DNA of 64,000 nucleotides, from the NCBI RefSeq assembly GCF_000315625.1, contig NW_005434632.1, positions 157,901 to 221,900 on the forward strand, given 5' to 3'. The position numbers and the translations under genes are program-made. Under the pieces are notes generated by a model. It was not told the DNA's origin and ran no database searches. It saw only the letters and a program-made list of their open reading frames with translations. Below, in pieces: positions 34,574 to 44,241 of the stretch. Source of the DNA: Guillardia theta CCMP2712. Its lineage: Eukaryota > Cryptophyceae > Pyrenomonadales > Geminigeraceae. The first letter of the stretch is position 1. Every line of letters starts with the position of its first letter.

Positions 34574-34954
34574 CTACATGCCAAAGAGGCGCCTGTAGAA
34601 GGTCTTCTTGCTCGCAAGGGATACCTCGAAGGGGGTCGCGATGGGCTTCTCGGCGAGGTCGAGGCGGTGGTGAGCAGCCGTGGCGAGGACCTCGTGGAAG
34701 GCCTCCGTCTTCGCCACCTCCACGTACCTCCGCGCATGCACAGGGGCGTGCGCCCTAGGCTGCATCTCGGCCAGCGCCGGATGCGGGGCGGCCAAGTGGA
34801 GGGACGGAGCGTGGACGACGGAGTCGAGGGCGATGAGACGGGCCTGGGCGGGGACCTGGTGCGGCATCACGGCGCCAGTAGCAGGATGAGGCATCTGCGA
34901 CATAAGCACGTCGTGCTTGGCTTGGGCGATGGCGAAAACGGGGTTGGTCGACAT
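34574..34954 (-). CDS. small protein, NPVFA-AQAKHDVL family (copy L)
   Basis: 126 residues from the ATG at 34954. It is nearly identical to the + gene at 38325-38705 (the C-terminal FYRRLFGM reads FYRHLFGM there). The divergent third member at 35866-36279 shares three blocks: NPVFAIAQAKHDVL at the N-terminus, RRYVEVAKTEAFHEVL in the middle, and LASKKTFY with LFG at the end. The middle is Ala/His/Pro-rich. There is no signal peptide or membrane helix. Conservation of the blocks in a diverged paralogue shows real coding. The family is unrecognised. A TATA box and a polyadenylation signal are present, which suggests strong regulated expression. Confidence 0.75.
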   Translation of the reverse strand: MSTNPVFAIAQAKHDVLMSQMPHPATGAVMPHQVPAQARLIALDSVVHAPSLHLAAPHPALAEMQPRAHAPVHARRYVEVAKTEAFHEVLATAAHHRLDLAEKPIATPFEVSLASKKTFYRRLFGM

Positions 34955-35110
34955 TGGCGATGTTGGGGTTGTGGAAGGTGTGGGTAGGAAGCGATACAAG
35001 AGGTCACAAGGAGGCTGGCTGGGAAGCACTGAGAGCAGCGAGAGGTCGGCTGAGAGCTGAGGGGGGAGAGGGCGTGGAAGTAATGGAGGTGGGAAGGGAG
35101 AGGAGGGAGG

Positions 35111-35117
35111 TTATATA
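35111..35117 (-). promoter_or_regulatory. TATA box of copy L
   Basis: TATATAA on the minus strand, about 157 bases upstream of the ATG at 34954. It is also present in the other arm at 38162-38168. Confidence 0.55.
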
Positions 35118-35201
35118 GGGGCGGGAGGGGAGGAGCAAGGAGGGGGGAGGGGTAGGAGAAGAGGGTATATTTAGAGACAGAAGTGTCAGCAAGTGACCTG
35201 C

Positions 35202-35301
35202 NNNNNNNNNNNNNNNNNNNNNNNNNNNNNNNNNNNNNNNNNNNNNNNNNNNNNNNNNNNNNNNNNNNNNNNNNNNNNNNNNNNNNNNNNNNNNNNNNNN
35301 N
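35202..35301. other. assembly gap (100 N)
   Basis: Exactly 100 N, the usual placeholder for a gap of unknown size. It lies immediately beyond the left arm of the inverted duplication, as expected when near-identical repeats break an assembly. Confidence 0.99.
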
Positions 35302-35865
35302 CATTTTATGGTGATGTCGGCAATGACTCCAGGTGCTATTGTTTGTAGGGGGTCTATTGTTTGTAGGGGGTCTGAACCTGGAACATTTCATTTGTGGCCA
35401 TGTATGGACTCGGGCCCCTGTGTGTGATTTACACACGAGTGAATCATTCAGCAGAATGGAGCTTGGCCCGGTCTTGCAGTCCTTTCATGCACAAGTGATT
35501 GTTTGCCAAAATTGGGATGATTTGGCATTGCATTTCGTCTTTGTTCAGGATGAACAATTCATACGAGCTTTGTTTTTTAAATCTCAGGGTTAGCATGTAG
35601 GTGTTTGAACAGGTTTCAGGAAGATGGGATACAGTCTGGTTGTGTCTTATTCTCAACCACGGTGATATTTTTTCCATGTCCAGGGACTAGTGAGTAAAGT
35701 GTTGTTGAAAACTTGTCCTTGAAACATGTATCATGAGGTTTAATATCAATAAATTAATGAATTATGACGTTTCATAAGGGAGAAGGACTCAGCGAGGAAT
35801 GGTCCAACTGCTCCCTGACTTTCATAGCATGGGGGTAAGGTTTGGTTGTGAACGATGGAACTTTT
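35302..35865. other. no gene seen
   Basis: It contains a two-copy tandem repeat of a 19-bp unit (TCTATTGTTTGTAGGGGG-type) near 35335-35372. No supported coding frame is present. Confidence 0.4.
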
Positions 35866-36279
35866 TTAGAATCCGAACACTTTTTGGTAGAACTGCCTTC
35901 TAGACGCCAAGGCGATCCCCGTGGGATTGCTGACAGGAGCATTGTGGTCGTCGAGTCTTCGATGCATTCCATTGTGCAAGATGTCATGGAAGGCTTCGGT
36001 CTTGGCAACCTCCACGTATTGACGATGATGAATGTGCGGATGAGGCTGTTGGACATGCTGAGGTGCGACAACGAAAGCCTGCTGTGGGACCACATTCGGA
36101 TGATGAACGGGGTGAGCCTGGTGGTGGATGCCAGGGTGCATCACGGCATTGAGGCCTGCAAGGCGAGCATCCAGAGGAACTTGATAAGACTGGACTGATC
36201 CAGTCGACGGGGCAGGGAAGTGATTGACGAGGACGTCATGTTTGGCTTGAGCAACAGCAAAGACGGGGTTGGTTGCCAT
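35866..36279 (-). CDS. small protein, NPVFA-AQAKHDVL family (diverged member)
   Basis: 137 residues with an ATG start (MATNPVFAVAQAKHDVLV). It keeps the family blocks RQYVEVAKTEAFHDIL and LASRRQFYQKVFGF, but the central Pro/His/Gln-rich region differs strongly from the two near-identical copies at 34574 and 38325. The spacing between blocks is slightly longer. A TATTTAAA element at 36398-36405 is the likely TATA box. No function is known to me; no membrane or secretion signal is visible. Confidence 0.75.
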   Translation of the reverse strand: MATNPVFAVAQAKHDVLVNHFPAPSTGSVQSYQVPLDARLAGLNAVMHPGIHHQAHPVHHPNVVPQQAFVVAPQHVQQPHPHIHHRQYVEVAKTEAFHDILHNGMHRRLDDHNAPVSNPTGIALASRRQFYQKVFGF

Positions 36280-36397
36280 TGTAGATCAAATGCAGAAGAA
36301 GCGAGAGAGCGTGGGTAGCAACAGCAAGTGGCAGGTGAAGGGACAAGCAGAGCACGTGGAAGCAGCGCTGTGTTGTGAACCACTGCAGAGGAAGGGG

Positions 36398-36405
36398 TTT
36401 AAATA
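36398..36405 (-). promoter_or_regulatory. TATA-like element of the diverged member
   Basis: TATTTAAA on the minus strand, about 120 bases upstream of the ATG at 36279, a distance similar to that of the TATA boxes of the other two family members. Confidence 0.45.
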
Positions 36406-36449
36406 GTCGCACAGAGGGGCGGAAGAGCAGGGGCAAGGCGAAAAAGGAT

Positions 36450-36870
36450 AAGGAGGGGGGGGGGTCGGGGTACCTTATCCAAAGGATATCCCCTTGCTGC
36501 GGTGGGTACAATGTAGAGGAAAATAGGGGAGGTACGGTCGAGGGGGTTCATAACAAGTGCACAGGCTCGGGGAGCATTAAACCACGGGGTAGTGGTTGGT
36601 CAAAGGAGGGGTTCTTCCTAGTAAAAAGAAGCAGTCATAGAAGCGGTTAAGGGTCGAAAAGACGGGATTCTGAAAATAAAAAGTTTGGCTCGGAGGCCAA
36701 GGATCACGAAAAAGAAGGATTTCGATGCCCTACCTGATGCTGACCTCTACGTTGGGACGTAAGCAGACAACCCCACCCAGCCATATTCTGACCAATCATA
36801 TAGACATACCCCACCATCTCAAAATTGAGAAATCTACCCCACCTATTTAGAAATTGCACTACCCTTCCCC
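36450..36870. repeat. GGGTA/TACCC tract pair
   Basis: The + strand is G-rich (GGGGGGGGTCGGGGTACC, GTGGGTAC) at 36450-36610 and C-rich (CCCCACCCAG, TACCCCACC) at 36765-36865. This is the only tract pair in the order G then C. Confidence 0.5.
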
Positions 36871-36879
36871 ATTAGGACC

Positions 36880-37970
36880 CATGGCTTGGCCCCGGCCTCC
36901 TACCTCACAGATTCGGATGGGCCAACGTCGGAGCTGGCTCCCCGCGGCCCCTCCGATTCTCAGGGCCTCATTGGGCGGGAGTCAGAGTGACAGTCAAACC
37001 GGGGGTGTGGCACGCCGCGCCGCGCCGGCCGGCGCGGCCGGCCGGCCGGGGGCACCGTGCAGTGCCACTGCAGCGGCCCACTGGCGCCACGGTGGGGCCA
37101 GCCTGTGGGCCGCACTCAGGCTCGGAGGCTCGCCGCTGTCACAGTGTCGAGGCGCCTTTCAAGTTGCTCTTCCGACGAGACGCCGTTTGGCCCGGCCAGT
37201 CCCCGCGCGGCGGGGGGCCCGGCCGTTGCCGCGCTCACTGCGGCCGCCGCAATGCCCCGGCCTTTACTCAAAGCCAGTCACTACGGAACTTAAGTCAAAG
37301 ATCAGTACGAGGACACTTGACTCAGCCTGGCAGGAAAGCCTCGCCGGAGGACAGTGGGGACCCGGCTGATCGGACACTCAGTGTCGGCCGCGGGCCGCGT
37401 TCAATGATGAGTCTATCACCGTGCCTGCCGGCCCGGCGGCTGCCCGGTGCCAGTACCATTCCCAGGGCCGATCCGTGACTCGGCTGTCCGAACTCCGAGG
37501 ACGTCCGTAAGCCTCAGGGCCTAGGGCCCGGCCGCCGCCAGGCTCATCCCGACCGTTCACGCACCGTTTGTCGGACTCCCGAATAAAGCAGTGATGACGG
37601 TCGGACGGGCCCGGGGCGTGGCAGGCTGGCTCACTGATTGTTCTCCTTAACCGTTTGAGTAAACAAGTTCTCAGTCTCGTGCTCAGCCGGGCCGGGCCGA
37701 TTTTTGGAGTCACTGTCAAGTTTGCCGGCCCGGCTGACCTTCGGGAAGTTCACGGTGGCACGGTACGGTACCGGCGGTCCGTCAATACGGTCGGGCCCCG
37801 CCCGGCCGGCACCGTTCCGCTGAGGCTGCCGAGTCCGAAGTCAAGTGGACTACAGGCCGGGCTATGCCTGAAGCCTCGACGGCCGCTTGATTGTCCGCGA
37901 CGGGCCCTGACCGTGACCGTCAGTTGCAGCCGGGGAAGTCCGTATCTAAACATAGCATAGAATCAAGATT
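36880..37970. other. GC-rich island E with core motif
   Basis: About 1.1 kb of GC-rich sequence (GGCCGGCCGGCC, CACGGTACGGTACCGG) with the shared core at 37263-37314. The long open frames on both strands are a composition effect. The island lies between the diverged family member and copy R. Confidence 0.6.
37263..37314 (+). repeat. shared core motif, copy 5 (with insertion)
   Basis: TTTACTCAAAG, about 14 extra bases, then AACTTAAGTCAAA and GATCAGTACGAGGAC. Same orientation as the others. Confidence 0.75.
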
Positions 37971-38161
37971 GGGTTGAAAGGTCGGGGTATTTCATTCAGA
38001 TTTGACTGAGTGAAGTGCCTGGAGGCTGTTGGCTTTCTTTTTTTCTCGGGAGCTCGAAACCTCTCCCTTCCGAGGCCTTCTCTTCCTTGCTGACACTTCT
38101 GTCTCTAAATATACCCTCTTCTCCTACCCCTCCCCCCTCCTTGCTCCTCCCCTCCCGCCCC

Positions 38162-38168
38162 TATATAA
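38162..38168 (+). promoter_or_regulatory. TATA box of copy R
   Basis: TATATAA, 157 bases upstream of the ATG at 38325, within a pyrimidine-rich promoter shared by both arms. Confidence 0.55.
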
Positions 38169-38324
38169 CCTCCCTCCTCTCCCTTCCCACCTCCATTACT
38201 TCCACGCCCTCTCACCCCTCAGCTCTCAGCCGACCTCTCGCTGCTCTCAGTGCTTCCCAGCCAGCCTCCCTGTGACCTCCTGTATCGCTTCCTACCCACA
38301 CCTTCCACAACCCCAACATCGCCA

Positions 38325-38705
38325 ATGTCGACCAACCCCGTTTTCGCCATCGCCCAAGCCAAGCACGACGTGCTCATGTCGCAGATGCCTCATCCTGCTA
38401 CTGGCGCCGTGATGCCGCACCAGGTCCCCGCCCAGGCCCGTCTCATCGCCCTCGACTCCGTCGTCCACGCTCCGTCCCTCCACTTGGCCGCCCCGCATCC
38501 GGCGCTGGCCGAGATGCAGCCTAGGGCGCACGCCCCGGTGCATGCGCGGAGGTACGTGGAGGTGGCGAAGACGGAGGCCTTCCACGAGGTCCTCGCCACG
38601 GCTGCTCACCACCGCCTCGACCTCGCCGAGAAGCCCATCGCGACCCCCTTCGAGGTATCCCTTGCGAGCAAGAAGACCTTCTACAGGCACCTCTTTGGCA
38701 TGTAG
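38325..38705 (+). CDS. small protein, NPVFA-AQAKHDVL family (copy R)
   Basis: 126 residues from the ATG at 38325 (MSTNPVFAIAQAKHDVLM). Blocks: NPVFAIAQAKHDVL, RRYVEVAKTEAFHEVL, LASKKTFYRHLFGM. An in-frame extension upstream to 38250 uses no ATG and is probably 5' UTR. The TATA box is at 38162 and the polyadenylation signal at 38839. It is nearly identical to the minus-strand copy at 34574. The family and function are unrecognised. It appears soluble, with a basic helical C-terminus. Confidence 0.78.
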   Translation: MSTNPVFAIAQAKHDVLMSQMPHPATGAVMPHQVPAQARLIALDSVVHAPSLHLAAPHPALAEMQPRAHAPVHARRYVEVAKTEAFHEVLATAAHHRLDLAEKPIATPFEVSLASKKTFYRHLFGM

Positions 38706-38838
38706 GAGAGCCGGAGGGAGAGGATCAAGGAAGGCACGCCGGGAGTACAAGAGGCCGGAGATATCACCCGTGGCACTCCTCCCTTGCCTGCCCCGAGACC
38801 TGCTGATGTGTATGCCGAGGATGATTTTGTTTGATGTC

Positions 38839-38844
38839 AATAAA
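38839..38844 (+). terminator. polyadenylation signal AATAAA
   Basis: AATAAA 134 bases after the stop of copy R. Similarity between the two arms ends just after it. Confidence 0.5.
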
Positions 38845-38845
38845 G

Positions 38846-39671
38846 CATGTTTGTATTGATTTTCGGATCGCTTTGGCTAGGGGGTTGCAAGTAGTGCTTT
38901 GACCACTGATTACAATGGCCATGCGATGCACTTCTTGTTGCCCACCCACAGTTGATGTTTTCAAATGCAACTCTTGCATTTGTAATGGGATGCGAGCAAG
39001 TTTTTATGTGTTCTTATTTACTGATCGTGTGATTGTTGTGTCTGTTTTTGTTTTGAAGATGTCTTGAACAATTCAATGCATCCTACCAAAGTGGTGAATT
39101 TGCACACGGGTCTCTACTTGTTTGACTTGAATCGTTAGCTTCCAAACATCGCATGTTAGTGCCCTTATTTCAAAATGATGATTGGTCATCTTCTCAGCAC
39201 GCTCATTTGAACCTAGCTCCTCGATCCACCCAAGTACCCGTCAACCCCCCCCCCCTTTCTAAAAAACAAACCATGAAACTCGTACTTAGTTCCCTCCTGC
39301 TTACAATCACGTTCTCTCTATCTCTGCAGCCGTGCACAACTCTTCATAGATCAACAAGTTTATTCCTTCCATGACTTCTCATACTTGGAGCATCTTTCCC
39401 TCGCGGAGAGATCGCAATTCAAGCAGCAATTCCAGATCCGGATAGAAATACGTAGAGACAAAGTTAATATTCCGAGGCTTCTTGTGCCTTGTACAACCTG
39501 TGTCCCGGACGCAGTCAGATTTGCATTTAACCACGTGCAGGGGTCCTGCCTGCAGCTTGGGATTTGGAAGGAGGAGGAGAGAAGTGGTCTGTAGGCTTTA
39601 AACTAAACTCGCATGAGAAAGGAACATGCCTCGGTGTACAGACACTATGAACACGTGCCTCGATGAATGTC
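38846..39671. other. no gene seen
   Basis: AT-richer sequence after the right arm, including a run of ten C at 39246-39255. No supported coding frame is present. Confidence 0.35.
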
Positions 39672-39950
39672 TTAGTTAGCAAACATGTACCAAATAAACT
39701 CTGAAATCATTTCTGCTGTTCTATGATGAGGATGAGTATGGTACCAAACAGCGATGTCGTGTTCACACAGACGTCCTGTTTGCTGCCAGTGACCACAAGG
39801 AGTGCAATACTTGTTATTCATCCACACTCTGTTCTCCTTGCGTTCCTCGGAGTCTGGAGAATCACCCTGTACTACCCATTGGGCATCCGACAGTGCGCTG
39901 GTAGTGAAATACTCATGAGCGGGGGGATTGACCTCATGCGATTCCACCAT
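39672..39950 (-). mobile_element. MULE-type transposase fragment (SWIM zinc finger)
   Basis: A 92-residue minus-strand frame includes CTPCGHWQQTGRLCEHDIAV. It matches the SWIM zinc-finger pattern (Cys-x-Cys, then WQ-x-TG-x-x-C-x-H) found near the C-terminus of MuDR/MULE transposases. The catalytic DDE core is not present nearby and no terminal inverted repeats were recognised, so this is probably a degraded remnant. A host SWIM-domain protein exon is the alternative. Confidence 0.45.
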
Positions 39951-40705
39951 TGCACTGTCAAAGTCTAGTCGTGTGCGAGCAAGCTATGTAAAGGTCAGCA
40001 TTACACATCGGCATGCCTCACATTGTGGTTTATTCTCTTGAGTATGCAACTCCCGCCATCCTGCATTGCGACAAGGGGAATGCAAGGTCTACATTGACTT
40101 GTTAAAGTTTGAGTTTTTGGTTTCTGTGAAATCTTCTTCTCAGCTTTCAAATGTTATTGAGCGGTTCTACAACTTTTCGACTGTTCCTTTTCAAAATCTC
40201 TGAGGCGGAGATGGATTGTATCGGTTGACTTATAAGTGAGGACAGCCACCCAATGCGATAGTGGCGCCTGCGCACTTTGCCGAATGCGAGGGAGAGGCAG
40301 GGGGAGGAGAAGAAGGGGGGCGGGGGAGAGAAGCGGGAACATGTCAGAGTAGTCGCTCTTGTGCATGCTTGATCAGTGTGGACTCGTTGTGCCATCGATA
40401 CAGCTTTCTGAGGGGCTATGGGCAGTTAGGACTGCTCGCCGCATCGACGTTGAGTTATCGATGCCTTTGAGGGGCCAGACGTTGATAGAGAGCATGCGAT
40501 AGGTAGGAAGCAGACCATGTATGATCGATCACATGGGCGAAGGAGAATACAAGTATCTCGGAATGCGCTTGTCTTTGCTCAATGTGAAAGATGTTGGCCG
40601 TTCCTGACTACCTTTAGTAGCGGAAAGGTTTCTTTTCAGCAAGGAACTCGGGTTGAAGCCACGCTGAGACGATGAAAGCATAGCTCTTGCACGACACCTT
40701 CTACC
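39951..40705. other. no gene seen (upstream of pyridoxal kinase)
   Basis: It includes a G/A-rich run at 40285-40335. The promoter of the pyridoxal kinase gene should lie in its right end, but no element could be assigned. Confidence 0.35.
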
Positions 40706-42799
40706 ATGATCCCTTCTTTCCGCGTCCAGTCTCCGCGCGTCCTTTCCATCCAATCTCATACAGTACATGGGTGAGGGAATATGCTGAGAGTAGTGCAGGA
40801 TTTGACCTGCTGTTGGGCAGGTATGTGGGCAACAAGAGTGCAGTATTCCCCATGCAAACGCTGGGGATCGAGGTAGACTTCGTCAACTCTGTTCAGTTCT
40901 CCAACCACACGGGATACCCGACATGGACGGGTAGGGGGACCCAGCTTCTCGCCAATTCCAGGGAGGTGATGAATGTTACCAGGAAAGGCTCTCGATGGGG
41001 ACGATCTGAGTGAATTGATCCGAGGGCTGAGATCCAACGGACTTCTGAAACACACACACCTCCTTACAGGTCAGCCCTGCGCTGTGACGTACCCAGCTCA
41101 TAGCAGTGGCAGGCTACATGCGGTCGGCGTCGCTGATCCGTTGCGTGATGGAAACACTGGACGAGCTGAGGAAGGAAAATGGCCAAGTGATCTATGGCAA
41201 GCTTCTCTCTCTCGCCGCACGACCGTTCCCCCTTGCATCCCCCCCTCCCCCCCCCGCACACACACCTTCCCCTCCCCCTTCCTCATTCCTTTTCTCGGTC
41301 CCTCCCTTTCTCCGTCTCTCCCTCTCGCTCCCATTCATCCACGTTTGGCTCCTTCCTCTTTTCCACTCTCCGACCCGCCCCCCAGCTCTCCCTTCTCCTC
41401 TTTCCTTCTCCTTCTGCTTGCGATCTCCTTCATGACTTTTCTCACAGTCTGCGACCCCGTGATGGGCGACAACGGTCAGCTATACGTGCCGCAGGAGATA
41501 GTGTCTGTCTATCGCGATGAGGTGGTCCCAAAGGCCACGATCTTGACGCCGAACCAGGTCTGATCGTGGTTTTGCCTGTCAGTTGGCATGACGATCTCGT
41601 AGTTCGAGGCAGAAGTTCTGACAGGAGTGAAAATCTCCGACATCAGCTCAGCTGTCAAGGCGATTGACATTCTGCACGAGCGGGGAGTTCAGTGCGTCGT
41701 CATCACAAGCATGCACCTGGAGGGATCGGACTCTATCTTCCTGCTCGCCTCTCTCTCCTCCTCCTCTCAGCCTCCCCAGAGACTCAAGATCACGATTCCC
41801 AAGCTAGAGGCAACCTTCACGGGCACGGGAGATATGGTGTCGACCTTGCTATCTTTTCTCCTCTCACCGCTCTTTCTCCGCTCCCTCCTCGCTCCCTCCT
41901 CCTTCCCTTTTCGCCACAGTTCCGTCCCTTCTGTTGGTCCGTTCCAACCATTTCTGTCCCACCTCCTACCTCTTGCTCCTTCTCTCCTCCGCCTCCTGCT
42001 CTGACGATCTGACATTGGTGCCTAGCTTGCAGCCCTCATACTCTCATGGTTTCAGCTTACCGATGATCTCAAGACTGTCATAGAGAATGCTACTGCAACC
42101 TTGCAGGTAACAGAGGGACACGGGAAGACAGGGGGGCGTGTGCAGAAGAGAAAAGGAATGGGGAGAAGAGCAGTGAATAGTGTTGGAGGGAGGGGTTGTA
42201 GGTTGGTGGGAAGGAGAGTGGCAAGAGAAAGGTATCGCAGGGCAGTGCGAACGAGGGCATCGAGAAGAGAGCGAGGGGTCGAACACAACGGATGATGACA
42301 CTGCTGAGCTAACAGGCTGTCCTTGCCAACACGGTGAAGCTTCAGAGTAAAGAGCTTCAGCTCATCTATAGCCGCAAAGAAATTTCAGACCCTCAGGTGA
42401 GCTGGCTGGGTGGTTGGGGTCAGGAGCGAGGGAGCGAAGGAGCGGAGGAGGCAAGCGGGGAAGGAGCTGAAAAGGGATAATGGAAGAAGGAGAGACTTGA
42501 GGGAGAGGAGAGGGTCGTAAAAGGACAGAAACGCTTCTGCGCCATGAGGACAAGCTCTCTGATGTTGGGAAAGGCAACGAACGTGAGCGAGGGACTTGTA
42601 GATCAAGAGCGTTAGGACCTTCAGGATTTAGTGTCAGGGGCTGAGTGCAGAGTGAGGATCTGAAAGAAGGAGAACGGGAGAGGGAGGAAAGAGATGGCAA
42701 AGGGGGTGAGGAGGAGCAGGAACGGGGCACGACGCACGGTGTAAGCTAAGGATCTCGCAGGTGCCCGACTGGCTCCGTGCAGAAAGTTTGAGCTCGTGA
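40706..42799 (+). CDS. PDXK: pyridoxal kinase, 9 exons, complete
   Basis: It phosphorylates pyridoxal, pyridoxine and pyridoxamine with ATP in the vitamin B6 salvage pathway, normally in the cytosol. Exons: 40706-40770, 40821-40930, 40983-41069, 41113-41196, 41448-41557, 41603-41836, 42026-42106, 42316-42396, 42761-42799; phases agree and give 296 residues (human about 312). Family motifs in order: [67 protein letters not shown], and [15 protein letters not shown], where the Asp at about residue 229 is the expected catalytic base. The C-terminal part has [11 protein letters not shown], as in other eukaryotic enzymes. The intron after 41196 starts with GC instead of GT. Some introns are C/T-rich on +. 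Confidence 0.93.
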
Positions 42800-43448
42800 A
42801 AGGAGGTGGGATAACTGCGGCATGCAGATAAGCTGAATTCTTCTCAAGAAATTTCACTTCTTTCACTAATTGAAAGTTACTGTACTGAGGAGAGAGTGAG
42901 TTTAGGGGGAGATTGGGACGCAACAACAAAGGGAGATGCCAATGAAACACAGAAAAGGAAATAGGAGGAGAAGTCATGAAGTAAGGGAGGAAGGTAGGAA
43001 GAGGATGGGATTGCTAAAAAAAACAGTAGCAGAATAGATAAGACAAGGAGGAAAAACACAGAGGATGGTGTCTTGCTTCAAGCTACTATGCGTAAAAGCG
43101 CCAACTCCCTATTATCAGTTGCAACAAAGGTCATGAAGGCGATCTTCATCAAGAGGTATTCTCACCGTACTCCTGCGCCTTCTCGACCTTCATATCCTGA
43201 GTCATCCACGACTGCAGACTCTTATGCTGCCGCTCTGAGTCTGTCTGGAACATCCAGCCCCGAACCGTCTGCTCACCGTTCCCAACTTCCTCCTCGCTAC
43301 ATTCTGACAGAAAGTTATGCTCAGTGCGATTGTGCAGAAGAATGAGTACGCTTCAAGTCTTGATCAGGAATGTACTCCCCCACTTGCTGGCCTCTAGTCA
43401 GACAGACCTTCACTTGCATGTACCTGCACAGGGCAAGTCAAACGCAGG
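42800..43448. other. no firm gene; one weak + frame
   Basis: Convergent interval between the pyridoxal kinase and PDZ genes. A frame of about 90 residues at 43073-43345 lacks an ATG at its beginning and shows no motif. It is not called. Confidence 0.3.
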
Positions 43449-44223
43449 TCAAGACTTCAGCATTCTCCAGTACCTCGGTGCCACCCTCCTCATCCTGTGC
43501 GACACGACGCCTGGGGATCCAGAGGACAAGACGAGAGGATGGAAGCCGTATCCCCCACTTTCCTCCTGATCCCCTGCCAGCTTCTCCATGATCGCCACCG
43601 TCTCTTGTCTTAGGAAAGTCAGCTTCACTTCAGTCCCGACCTTGCCAGTGATGAGAGTAGCGATCTGACGACACTGCTCACAACAGACGCAACTTGGGGA
43701 GGACAACTACCTGCGACCGGGGCATGCCGTCCACGATGACGTCATCGACCATGTGCAGTATGTCACCTTTCTCCAACGTCCCGCAGGCAAACGATGAGCT
43801 GCCCCTCACGAACCCGTGTACGAGAAGTTGGGACCCTCGCTGATCCAGCACCAGTCCAACTCCTACCGATCCTTCCCTCCCGGCCTGAGTCTGCCTCTCC
43901 TCCTGGGTCCACCTGCCATGCTGTAAGCAGTTGGACAGAATGAAAGTCTTCCTTACTGTCTCTCGATCATACGAGGAGAGAACATCTCCGATCTCAAGTA
44001 CCTGAACAGGGCATGTTATGTGAAGGAGCAAGAGGAGGTATGCACAGTCATCCAACCTTGGTGACATCATCCCAACAGCCACGAACTCATCGCTGAAGGA
44101 TCCTACTGAGAACCTATGCTCATCATACACAGCCTTCCCCCTTTCGAATCCGTCGCACAACAGGTCCTGACTTCCCCGTCCGCCCCCATGCTCCCTCCCG
44201 CTGAAACCGCAATCCCCGCTCAT
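43449..44223 (-). CDS. PDZ-domain protein
   Basis: Two exons are proposed: 43711-44223 and 43449-43673, joined GT-AG in phase 0, giving 245 residues if the ATG at 44223 is the start. The PDZ domain spans the join: VGVGLVLDQRG, then SSFACGTLEKGDILHMVDD, and IATLITGKVGTEVKLTF after the splice. The carboxylate-binding loop reads GVGLVL. PDZ domains bind the C-termini of partner proteins. The N-terminal part is not recognised; an upstream exon is possible because the frame stays open above the ATG. The tail after the PDZ domain is short and basic. Confidence 0.65.
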
Positions 44224-44241
44224 GGGTTGCGAGCCTGTCAC

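Larger units (their letters stand above)
34434..35193. repeat. inverted duplication, left arm (760 bp)
   Basis: This segment is the reverse complement of 38086-38845, equal in length, with only a handful of substitutions seen and no indels. It covers promoter, coding region and polyadenylation signal of one small-protein gene. The left arm ends 8 bases before the assembly gap. Confidence 0.9.
38086..38845. repeat. inverted duplication, right arm (760 bp)
   Basis: Reverse complement of 34434-35193. The few differences include one amino-acid change (Arg/His) and several silent or flanking substitutions, so the arms are not merely the same read placed twice, unless they are alleles. Confidence 0.9.

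Noticed and set aside
35335-35372. Short tandem repeat near the N gap as a CRISPR or integration site
   Set aside because: Only two adjacent copies, no spacers, and a eukaryotic context.
36854-37478. Long + frames in GC-rich island E
   Set aside because: Same composition effect as in the other islands. The frames cross the shared non-coding core.
43073-43345. 90-residue + frame after pyridoxal kinase
   Set aside because: It starts without ATG, is Ser/Pro-rich, and no splice link to the kinase or another exon was found.
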